From: Rhizobium albus
GTDB taxonomy: Bacteria > Pseudomonadota > Alphaproteobacteria > Rhizobiales > Rhizobiaceae
DNA length: 64,000 nt
Reading direction: 5' to 3'
NCBI GenBank assembly: GCA_030160035.1
Contig: BSNO01000003.1
Span: 124,001 to 188,000 of the forward strand
In this document: piece after piece, positions 57,377-64,000 of the stretch
How the letters are laid out: each line of letters opens with the position of its first letter
Numbering within the stretch: the first letter of the stretch is position 1
Made by a program: the position numbers and the translations under genes
The notes under the pieces: generated by a model
What the model saw: only the letters and a program-made list of their open reading frames with translations
Told to the model about the DNA's origin: nothing
Databases searched by the model: none

Positions 57377-57753
57377 GCGTTCGGGTCTCCAGCCTGGTCA
57401 ACCAATTCATGGACCGGCCGGGAAACGACGCTGGGCTCCGCTTGACGGGAAACGGTCCAGGGCCGTCAGCACGGCTCGGAACCACGTGAGGAAGACGCTG
57501 CATGGCAGCGCTTTGGATCGAAACGCTTTGTCTATCTTCGGTGCAATCGCTGTGGCCGAGATTGCGGCCCGGTGCTGTTGCCGAAGGCGTCGATTGCGAT
57601 GCGACAGTCCCTCATATTGGTGGAAAGCGAGCCTGACTGAACTGGCAGGTCACCAACCCAATTTAAGAACGCGAAACGCCCGAGAAAAGGTCGGGCGCTT
57701 CGTTTTCTATAACTTTTGACATATCTGGCTCTGCCGGGCGGGCCTTGCTCGGC
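57377..57753. other. 377-bp intergenic region between gap and the antiporter
   Basis: No gene is supported. It holds a bidirectional terminator (57677-57706) after gap; the rest should contain the antiporter promoter, but I see no strong match. A TTGACA occurs at 57716-57721 on the plus strand without a -10 or a gene. Confidence 0.5.
57677..57706. terminator. bidirectional terminator after gap
   Basis: CGCCCGA (57677-57683) and TCGGGCG (57691-57697), with T runs on both flanks. Confidence 0.6.
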
Positions 57754-58755
57754 TCAGATGAGCTTGCCCATGGCAACGGCCGTGTCCGACATACGATTGG
57801 AGAAGCCCCACTCGTTGTCGTACCAGGTCAGGATGCGGCACATCGTGCCTTCCATCACCTTCGTCTGGTCCATGTGGAAGACCGACGAATGCGGGTCATG
57901 GTTGAAGTCGGTCGAAACGAGCGGCTCGTCGGTGTAGCCGAGAATGCCCTTCAGTTCGCCATCGGCGGCGCTGCGGATCGCGTCGTTGATTTCCTGAACC
58001 GACGTCGCGCGCTTGGCGATGAAGGTCAGATCCACCACCGAGACATTCGGCGTCGGCACGCGGATCGCAACGCCATCGAGCTTTCCGTTGAGTTCAGGCA
58101 GGACGAGGCCGACGGCCTTTGCGGCGCCGGTCGAGGTCGGGATCATCGAGAGCGCTGCCGCGCGGGCGCGGTAGAGATCCTTGTGCATCGTGTCGAGCGT
58201 CGGCTGATCCCCCGTATAGGAGTGGATCGTGGTCATGAAGCCCTTCTCGATGCCGATGGCCTTGTCGAGGACGTAGGCAACCGGGGAGAGGCAGTTCGTC
58301 GTGCAGGATGCGTTGGAGACGACGAGGTCGTCCTTCGTCAGCGCATCATGGTTGACGCCGTAGACGATCGTCTTGTCGGCACCCGAAGCCGGCGCGGAGA
58401 CGAGCACGCGCTTGGATCCGTTCTGCAGATGCAGTGCCGCCTTGTCGCGATCGGTGAAGATGCCCGTGCACTCCAAGGCGATGTCGACATCGCCCCAAGG
58501 CAGGTCCTTGGGATCGCGGACCGCCGTTACCTTGATCGGGCCGCGGCCGACATCGATCGTGTCGCCATTGACCGTCACGGTGCCCGGGAAACGGCCGTGC
58601 ACACTGTCGTAGCGCACCAGATGCGCGTTGGTTTCGACCGGGCCGAGATCGTTGATGGCAACGACTTCGATATCGGTGCGGCCCGACTCGACGATGGCCC
58701 GCAGGACGTTGCGGCCGATCCGTCCGAAACCGTTGATGGCGACTTTCACTGTCAT
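57754..58755 (-). CDS. gap: glyceraldehyde-3-phosphate dehydrogenase
   Basis: It oxidises glyceraldehyde-3-phosphate with NAD(P). It has 333 residues. [14 protein letters not shown] (7-20), the catalytic Cys151 in [12 protein letters not shown], and HSYTGDQ with [14 protein letters not shown] are intact. The residue after the second strand (AINDLG) carries aspartate, which favours NAD over NADP. It lies 66 bp downstream of tkt on the same strand. Confidence 0.97.
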   Translation of the reverse strand: MTVKVAINGFGRIGRNVLRAIVESGRTDIEVVAINDLGPVETNAHLVRYDSVHGRFPGTVTVNGDTIDVGRGPIKVTAVRDPKDLPWGDVDIALECTGIFTDRDKAALHLQNGSKRVLVSAPASGADKTIVYGVNHDALTKDDLVVSNASCTTNCLSPVAYVLDKAIGIEKGFMTTIHSYTGDQPTLDTMHKDLYRARAAALSMIPTSTGAAKAVGLVLPELNGKLDGVAIRVPTPNVSVVDLTFIAKRATSVQEINDAIRSAADGELKGILGYTDEPLVSTDFNHDPHSSVFHMDQTKVMEGTMCRILTWYDNEWGFSNRMSDTAVAMGKLI

Positions 58756-58821
58756 GACATTTCCTCTTCCGCTTGAAGCCCGATTGGAAACGGGCCTTCG
58801 TAACTGGCCGGCGATGCTGGC

Positions 58822-60813
58822 TTAGTGATCGCCGTGAAGCCGGGCTTCGGCCGCTGCGACGATCGCATCGGCCGTGATGCCGAAATGCTTGTAAAGTTCC
58901 TGATAGGGACCCGAAGCACCGAAGCCATTCATCCCGATGAAGATGCCGTCGGAACCGATGAACGCATCCCAGCCCTGCCGAATGCCAGCTTCCACGGCGA
59001 CTTTTACCTTGGACCGGCCGATGATCGCAGAGCGGTACTCTTCGGTCTGCTCTTCGAAGAGCTCGAAGCAGGGCACGGACACGACGCGCGTTGCGTGACC
59101 CATGCCATCCAGCCGTGCCTTGGCTTCCAGCGCGATTTCGACTTCCGAGCCCGAAGCGAAGATCGTCACGTCCGCATCCGATGCCGGAGCGAGGTCGTAG
59201 GCGCCGAACGAGCAGAGATTGTCCTCGACATGGTCGTTGCGAACGGTCGGCAGGTTCTGGCGGGTGAGCGCAAGGCCAGACGGCTTGTTCTCGCTTTCAA
59301 GCGCCAACTGCCAGCATTCCGCCGTCTCGACCGCATCGGCTGGACGGAACATCTGGAAATTGGGGATCGCACGCAGTGCCGCGACATGCTCGACCGGCTG
59401 ATGGGTCGGACCGTCTTCGCCAAGGCCGATCGAATCGTGGGTCAGCACATGGATGACGCGGATACCCATCAGAGCCGCAAGGCGGATCGCCGGGCGCGAA
59501 TAGTCGGAGAACACGAGGAACGTGCCGCCATAAGGGATGAGGCCGCCATGCAGCGCGATGCCGTTCATGGCCGAAGCCATGCCGTGCTCGCGGATGCCGT
59601 AATGCAGATAGCGGCCGGAGAAGTCGTCCGGTGTGATCGGCTGGGTCTGGCTGGTCTTCGTGTTGTTCGAACCGGTGAGGTCGGCCGAACCGCCAAGTGT
59701 TTCCGGCAGGGCGCCATTGATCACTTCCAGCACCATTTCGGATGCCTTGCGGGTCGCGACCTTCGGCTTGTCGGTGACGAGCTTCTTCTTGTAGGCCTCG
59801 ATCGCCGGTTCGAACGCGCCTGCCAGCTCGCCGCGGAAACGGCGCTCGAAGGTGGAGCGGATCTCGGCGTCTTTTCCAGCAAGACGATCTTCCCACGCCT
59901 TGCGCTCCTTGTTGGAACGCAGACCGGCGAGGCGCCAGGCATCGAGGATTTCTGACGGAACGACGAAGGGCTCATCACTCCAGCCAAGCTGCGTGCGGGT
60001 CAGCGCGATCTCATCTGCGCCGAGCGGCGAACCGTGCGCCTTGGAGCTGCCGGCCTTGTTGGGCGAGCCGTACCCGATCGTCGTCTTGCAGGCGATAAAG
60101 GTCGGGCGCTCGCTCTTCTGCGCCTCTTCGATGGCGCGGCCGATCGCTTCGGGATCATGACCGTCGACGGCAAGCGTGTGCCAGCCGGACGCAGCGAAGC
60201 GTTTGATCTGGTCGGTGGAGTCGGAAATGCTGATCGCGCCGTCGATCGAGATGCCGTTGTCATCCCAAAGCACGATCAGCTTGTTCAGCTTGAGGTGACC
60301 GGCAAGCGAAATGGCTTCCTGGCTGATGCCTTCCATGAGGCAGCCATCGCCGACCAGCGCGTAGGTGTAGTGATCCTGAAGATCGGAACCGAATTCGGCT
60401 TCGAGCTTGCGCTCGGCGATTGCCATGCCCACGGCATTGGCGAGACCCTGGCCAAGCGGCCCGGTCGTCGTCTCGATGCCGGCCGCATGGCCGTATTCCG
60501 GGTGGCCGGCAGTCGGCGAGCCCATCTGACGGAAATTCTCGATATCGGAGATGTCGATGTCTTCGTAGCCGGTCAGATAGAGCAGCGAATAAAGCAGCAT
60601 CGAGCCGTGTCCGGCCGAAAGAACGAACCGGTCACGGTCGGGCCAGTTCGGGTTCTTCGGATCAAACGAGAGATAGCGGGTAAATAAAACCGTCGCGATA
60701 TCGGCTGCGCCCATGGGCAATCCGGGGTGACCGGAATTGGCTTTCTCGACCGCATCGATCGAAAGAAAGCGGATCGCATTGGCCATGCTGTTGTGCTTGT
60801 CGCGTGAGGTCAT
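58822..60813 (-). CDS. tkt: transketolase
   Basis: A thiamine-diphosphate enzyme of the pentose phosphate pathway. It has 663 residues. [15 protein letters not shown] (about 22-36), the TPP-Mg motif [13 protein letters not shown] (about 155-167), and the glutamate in [20 protein letters not shown], in part, then [18 protein letters not shown] are all present. ATG at 60813 agrees with the family; the upstream open frame is not supported. A promoter lies at 60864-60891. tkt and gap should share a transcript. Confidence 0.96.
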   Translation of the reverse strand: MTSRDKHNSMANAIRFLSIDAVEKANSGHPGLPMGAADIATVLFTRYLSFDPKNPNWPDRDRFVLSAGHGSMLLYSLLYLTGYEDIDISDIENFRQMGSPTAGHPEYGHAAGIETTTGPLGQGLANAVGMAIAERKLEAEFGSDLQDHYTYALVGDGCLMEGISQEAISLAGHLKLNKLIVLWDDNGISIDGAISISDSTDQIKRFAASGWHTLAVDGHDPEAIGRAIEEAQKSERPTFIACKTTIGYGSPNKAGSSKAHGSPLGADEIALTRTQLGWSDEPFVVPSEILDAWRLAGLRSNKERKAWEDRLAGKDAEIRSTFERRFRGELAGAFEPAIEAYKKKLVTDKPKVATRKASEMVLEVINGALPETLGGSADLTGSNNTKTSQTQPITPDDFSGRYLHYGIREHGMASAMNGIALHGGLIPYGGTFLVFSDYSRPAIRLAALMGIRVIHVLTHDSIGLGEDGPTHQPVEHVAALRAIPNFQMFRPADAVETAECWQLALESENKPSGLALTRQNLPTVRNDHVEDNLCSFGAYDLAPASDADVTIFASGSEVEIALEAKARLDGMGHATRVVSVPCFELFEEQTEEYRSAIIGRSKVKVAVEAGIRQGWDAFIGSDGIFIGMNGFGASGPYQELYKHFGITADAIVAAAEARLHGDH

Positions 60814-60863
60814 TGGTTCTCTGCTTCGTTGACGAAAAAGCGGGCTCCCCCGAAGGCGCGTGA

Positions 60864-60891
60864 CACATAGCAGTTGGCGGTCTTGAGTCAA
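60864..60891 (-). promoter_or_regulatory. promoter of tkt-gap
   Basis: On the minus strand TTGACT (60886-60891), 16 nt, then TATGTG (60864-60869). It gives a leader of about 45 nt. Confidence 0.5.
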
Positions 60892-61031
60892 TCAAACTGC
60901 GGCCAGACAGCGGTCGGCGCCCGCCCAACGCTGCTTGTCGGTTGGAGGCGGAAGGGAAAGTCCGGAATGAAGTTGGGCGTGAATTGCGGTTAGAGGATTG
61001 GAATTGCAGGGGAGAACGTCACGTCCCTTGA

Positions 61032-61060
61032 TTGACGCTCGGTTGGCACGACGCCTAAAC
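61032..61060 (+). promoter_or_regulatory. promoter candidate for the DUF4164-zapA operon
   Basis: TTGACG (61032-61037), a 17-nt spacer and a weak CTAAAC (61055-61060). Confidence 0.3.
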
Positions 61061-61127
61061 TCCAAGGCCTAAACGTCGGGAGCCGCTATGATTCGAAGCG
61101 TCCGGGCGTTGCGGAGTGTGGGGAGCC

Positions 61128-61400
61128 ATGACGAGCGAGTCCGAGGTTGGTGCAGCGTTGGAACGACTGCGGCGGGCGCTGGCAGGTTTGGATGATGCCA
61201 TCGAGCATCGTTTCGAACACGAACAGGATTTCGGCGCCGCCGAGGCGGAAGTTGCCCGCATGAACGCCGACCGGTCCCGTCTGGCGCAAGACCTCGACAA
61301 GGCCGAGGACCGCGCGAACCGGTTGGAAGAAGCCAATCGCGAAGTGTCCCGCCGTTTGGTCACATCGATGGAAACCATCCGGGCGGTTCTCGACCGATGA
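61128..61400 (+). CDS. DUF4164 family coiled-coil protein
   Basis: A 90-residue protein that is helical throughout. LERLRRALAGLDDAIEHRFE and the heptads LAQDLDKAEDRANRLEEANR (in part) make a coiled coil. The family is found immediately upstream of zapA in many rhizobia, so a link with the divisome is plausible but unproven. ATG at 61128 follows GGGGAG. Confidence 0.83.
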   Translation: MTSESEVGAALERLRRALAGLDDAIEHRFEHEQDFGAAEAEVARMNADRSRLAQDLDKAEDRANRLEEANREVSRRLVTSMETIRAVLDR

Positions 61401-61464
61401 ATGCGGTATTGGCCAGTCGCTTGCCCTTGCGCGGCAGTGACAGCCGGACGAAAGGGCCTCGGCA

Positions 61465-61824
61465 ATGTCACAGGTGACGGTCAATATCGACGGCAAGGCT
61501 TATCGCATGGCATGCGAGGAGGGCCAGGAAGAACACCTGACAACCCTCGCGACGCGGTTCGATCGGTACGTTTCGCACCTCAAGCACCAGTTCGGCGAAA
61601 TCGGCGACCTGCGGCTCACCGTCATGTCGGCGATCATGGTGATGGACGAACTGTCCGAGAACGAGCGCACGATCCAATCCCTGCGCGGCGAGCTCGAAAC
61701 CCTGCGCAAATCCCGCGACGCGGCACTCGCCCGGTCGGAAACCGCCGACCACCAGCTGGCGCTCGCCTTGAACGAAGTGACCGATCATGTCGAGAAGCTT
61801 TCGGAGCGCCTGACGGCCCGCTGA
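61465..61824 (+). CDS. zapA: cell division protein ZapA
   Basis: A 119-residue FtsZ-ring stabiliser. The N-terminal VTVNIDGKAYRMACEEGQEE strand-turn and the LATRFDRYVSHLKHQFG helix are the ZapA signature; the C-terminal half is a coiled coil that tetramerises. It lies 64 bp downstream of DUF4164 and directly upstream of the 6S RNA, the arrangement also seen in enterobacteria. Confidence 0.92.
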   Translation: MSQVTVNIDGKAYRMACEEGQEEHLTTLATRFDRYVSHLKHQFGEIGDLRLTVMSAIMVMDELSENERTIQSLRGELETLRKSRDAALARSETADHQLALALNEVTDHVEKLSERLTAR

Positions 61825-61895
61825 GGCAGGATATTTATGTGAGCTCGCGATGGTGAGAGCCACTGGCTAAAGGCACCGGCTCGACATATATTGAG

Positions 61896-62058
61896 AATGC
61901 GGTCTGCGCTTCTCGACAGGAACAACATTCCCCGGGGCCATACGCGATCCAAGGGAGCTGTCCCTGACTGGACCCGTGGGTTCGGTTATACGGCACCCAC
62001 CTACTTTGTAGGTACCCGGGATCGTAAAACTCCATCGGTCGCCGTGGATCGCACTTTT
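61896..62058 (+). ncRNA. ssrS: 6S RNA
   Basis: About 163 nt. The ends pair: TGCGGTC (61898-61904) with GATCGCA (62047-62053), including one G-U. A GC-rich arm (CCCCGGGG near 61933) and a central region with the short hairpin CCTAC-TTT-GTAGG (near 62000-62012) sit inside, fitting the long-rod-with-central-bubble plan of 6S RNA, which binds sigma70-RNA polymerase in stationary phase. The position between zapA and the 5-FCL gene is the conserved ssrS location. A -10-like ATATAT lies at 61886-61891. The exact ends are inferred. Confidence 0.78.
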
Positions 62059-62079
62059 CTTTCCAGCACTGACGTTGCT

Positions 62080-62409
62080 TCAAGGAAGGCTGCTGTCATC
62101 CTTGAGTAGTCCCAGTCGGGCCGCCTTGGTCACGGCGTCCATCAGGTTCAGCGCACCCAGCTTCGTTTCCGCTGCACTCAGCGCATCCTGAACGACCTGC
62201 ACCGATATCCCTTCTTCTGCAGCAATGTCCTCTGCCGTCTGGCCGCGCGCAATGCGGCTCAGATAGCCCGCTTCAATGTCCGAAAGCATTCCCTCACCAG
62301 TCTCCGCTGCCCCCGACGCCCCGGCAAGTGAAGATGCCGGAAGCGTCCGACGCGCATAAAAAGCGGCGTCGGCTGAAAATTGTGCTGCCCGACGGCGCTC
62401 AATTTGCAT
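62080..62409 (-). CDS. small LuxR-type HTH protein
   Basis: A 109-residue protein. Residues about 40-105 form a GerE/LuxR-type helix-turn-helix: LSDIEAGYLSRIARGQTAED, IAAEEGISVQVVQDALSAAE and TKLGALNLMDAVTKAARLGL. The N-terminal 38 residues are variable with no sensing domain, so it is a single-domain DNA-binding protein. The related rhizobial proteins are of unknown role. It ends only about 20 bp from the 6S RNA gene, convergent with it. ATG at 62409. Confidence 0.8.
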   Translation of the reverse strand: MQIERRRAAQFSADAAFYARRTLPASSLAGASGAAETGEGMLSDIEAGYLSRIARGQTAEDIAAEEGISVQVVQDALSAAETKLGALNLMDAVTKAARLGLLKDDSSLP

Positions 62410-62519
62410 TGTGTTTTAGCGATGTCGACTTATCAGAACGGAAAGTCTGGCCGGCCATCCCCCTATGGTTGCAAGATGACCCCGCATCGACGGAAATTAA
62501 GACGTGAGGATCAGGCGAC

Positions 62520-63113
62520 ATGGGCATGAACGCGGGCGCTGCGGACAAGGCTGATTTGCGACGACAGGCGCTGGCACGCCGGGATGCCATGTCGATCGAA
62601 GAACGCATCGAAGCCAGCATCGCGATCGCCGACCTCGGTCGGACTTTGATCGATCTGCCAAGCGGCGCAATCGTGTCGGGTTTTTCGCCCATTCGCTCTG
62701 AAGTCGACATTCGTCCACTCATGGCGGATCTGCGCGATCGCGGCGCACGCATTTGCGTGCCGGCGATCCTCAGCCGCGAAGAAATCGTCTTTCGCGAATT
62801 ATTGCGCAACGCACCACTGGTGGACACCGGGTTCGGCACCGTCGGTCCCGGCCCGGATGCCGAAGTGCTCGATCCGAACGTCATGCTCGTGCCGCTGGCA
62901 GCGTTCGACAGCAGGGGCCATCGGCTCGGTTACGGTGCCGGTCATTATGACCGCGCGATCGCAAGATTGCATGAAAAGGGGCTGAAGCCGCGCCTGATCG
63001 GCATCGCCTTCGACAGCCAGCGGGTCGACCGGGTGCCGGACGAGCCGCATGATGTTCCGCTCGAAGCCATCCTCACCGAGACCGGCTTGCACGCCGCGAA
63101 GCCTCAGGTATAG
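62520..63113 (+). CDS. fau: 5-formyltetrahydrofolate cyclo-ligase
   Basis: It converts 5-formyl-THF to 5,10-methenyl-THF, using ATP. It has 197 residues. KADLRRQALARRDAMS near the N-terminus, VSGFSPIRSEVDI, the ATP site LVPLAAFDSRGHRLGYGAGHYDR (in part) and DEPHDVPLEAILTE are the family motifs. The neighbouring 6S RNA and zapA reproduce the enterobacterial zapA-ssrS-ygfA order. It lies 9 bp upstream of ymdB. Confidence 0.94.
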   Translation: MGMNAGAADKADLRRQALARRDAMSIEERIEASIAIADLGRTLIDLPSGAIVSGFSPIRSEVDIRPLMADLRDRGARICVPAILSREEIVFRELLRNAPLVDTGFGTVGPGPDAEVLDPNVMLVPLAAFDSRGHRLGYGAGHYDRAIARLHEKGLKPRLIGIAFDSQRVDRVPDEPHDVPLEAILTETGLHAAKPQV

Positions 63114-63122
63114 AGGCGGTCC

Positions 63123-63950
63123 ATGAGGCTTCTCTTCCTTGGCGACATGGTCGGGCGCAGCGGGCGCACGGCCGTCTATGATCGACTTCCCGCACTGATT
63201 TCGGATTTCCGGCTCGATTTCGTCATCGTCAACGGCGAGAACGCGGCCGGTGGCTTCGGCGTGACGGAGGAAATCCTTCTGCAGACGCTGCAGGCTGGCG
63301 CCGACGTCATGACGACCGGCAACCACGTCTGGGATCAGCGCGAAGCCATCGAATTTTGCGAGCGCCAGGAGCGGTTTCTTCGCCCTGCCAATTTCCCCGC
63401 CGGAACGCCGGGCCGCGGCGCCAATCTCTACCAGGCCCGCAATGGAGCCCAGGTCCTCGTCTCCAACATCATGGGCCGCGTCTTCATGCATCCGGACCTG
63501 GACGACCCGTTCCAGGCAGCCGAGGCGATCCTTTCGGCATGTCCGCTCGGCGAGCAGGCCGACGCGGTCATTTTTGATTTCCACGCGGAAGCGACCAGCG
63601 AAAAGCAGTGCTTCGGCCATTTCGTCGACGGACGGGCAAGCCTCGTCGTCGGCACGCACACCCATGTGCCGACGGCCGATTGCCAGATACTCAATGGCGG
63701 CACGGCCTATATGTCGGACGCCGGCATGTGCGGGGACTACGATTCCTCGCTTGGTATGGACAAGGAAGAGCCGCTCAACCGGTTCCTCTCCAAGATGCCC
63801 AAGGGTCGCTTCGAGGCTGCGGCAGGGGAGGCCACGATCTGCGGTGTGGCCGTGGAAATCTCTGATCGCACCGGACTGGCCGAGAAAGTGGCGCCGCTGC
63901 GCCTCGGGCCGCGCCTGGCGGAATCCGTCCCATCCTTTTGGAACGCTTGA
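63123..63950 (+). CDS. ymdB: YmdB family metallophosphoesterase
   Basis: A 275-residue phosphodiesterase of the TIGR00282 group. The binuclear metal site appears as FLGDMVGRSGR (5-15), VNGENAAGG, TGNHVWDQRE, FHAEATSE and THTHVPTAD. The Bacillus YmdB homologue hydrolyses cyclic nucleotides; the substrate in this group is not settled. It follows 5-FCL at 9 bp and is likely co-transcribed. The stop is at 63950; the last 50 bp of the window hold no feature. Confidence 0.93.
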   Translation: MRLLFLGDMVGRSGRTAVYDRLPALISDFRLDFVIVNGENAAGGFGVTEEILLQTLQAGADVMTTGNHVWDQREAIEFCERQERFLRPANFPAGTPGRGANLYQARNGAQVLVSNIMGRVFMHPDLDDPFQAAEAILSACPLGEQADAVIFDFHAEATSEKQCFGHFVDGRASLVVGTHTHVPTADCQILNGGTAYMSDAGMCGDYDSSLGMDKEEPLNRFLSKMPKGRFEAAAGEATICGVAVEISDRTGLAEKVAPLRLGPRLAESVPSFWNA

Positions 63951-64000
63951 ACGCATCTCTCGTTCATGAGCGTTGATTAAGGTATCAACTTCGATTTCAT

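Larger units (their letters stand above)
60814..61127. other. 314-bp divergent intergenic region upstream of tkt and DUF4164
   Basis: Apart from the two divergent promoters (60864-60891 minus, 61032-61060 plus), I see no further element. There is no open frame with a convincing ribosome site. Confidence 0.5.

Overview
The window looks like a piece of chromosome from a Hyphomicrobiales (Rhizobiales) alphaproteobacterium, most likely Rhizobiaceae or a close family. The evidence is lineage-typical genes (omp10-type lipoprotein, homospermidine synthase, rcdA, gapR/DUF2312, DUF1244, DUF1192, DUF1465, DUF4164), a GC-rich third-codon pattern, TTAA-N7-TTAA CtrA boxes, zinc-free L31 and L36, and the order tkt-gap beside zapA-6S RNA-5-formyltetrahydrofolate cyclo-ligase-ymdB. 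It is mostly core chromosome. I saw no prophage, IS element, integrase, CRISPR array, tRNA or rRNA. The only accessory-looking module is a parDE toxin-antitoxin pair.

Layout. 1-2.8 kb: truncated alpha/beta hydrolase, a candidate small RNA, a heat-shock gene with a sigma32-like promoter and ROSE-like thermometer, doxX, and a threonine aldolase. 3.0-9.6 kb: gltBD (glutamate synthase). 9.6-20.2 kb: envelope and housekeeping genes (DUF459 SGNH protein, lytic transglycosylase, galU, an outer-membrane barrel, kdsD, hemH, a secreted 5'-nucleotidase fused to LysM, omp10). 20.4-25.3 kb: hss, a DUF3445 protein, parDE, pepF. 25.5-32.9 kb: an NtrC-type regulator, a DUF882 peptidase, UPF0114, gapR, DUF1244, DUF1036 and pyk. 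32.9-42.2 kb: two oxidoreductase/hydrolase genes, DUF1192, a candidate CtrA-driven small RNA, rcdA, rpmE, an ABC exporter, a MotA/MotB-like pair, suhB and efp. 42.4-50.5 kb: Sel1 protein, thiE, TauE, an acyl-CoA ligase, an ArsR fragment, two DUF465 genes, purEK, rpmJ and a TPR protein. 50.5-64 kb: MFS transporter, a 52-aa membrane protein, an SGNH hydrolase, fbaB-pgk-antiporter-gap-tkt (lower glycolysis/pentose phosphate), DUF4164, zapA, 6S RNA, a LuxR-type HTH protein, 5-FCL and ymdB.

How it fits together. Central carbon genes (fbaB, pgk, gap, tkt, pyk) and nitrogen assimilation (gltBD) sit among cell-envelope genes (galU, kdsD, mltB-like, DUF882, LysM 5'-nucleotidase, OmpA/MotB-like) and cell-cycle genes (rcdA, gapR, zapA). 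The most unusual signals are non-coding. The best is a roughly 98-nt RNA candidate between DUF1192 and rcdA (35398-35495): it has a perfect CtrA box, a near-consensus -10, a hairpin presenting a CCUCCC loop and a strong terminator. Others are an EcfG-like promoter plus terminator on the minus strand at 245-451, a ROSE-like leader on the hsp20 gene, and a perfect 13-bp inverted repeat between pgk and fbaB.
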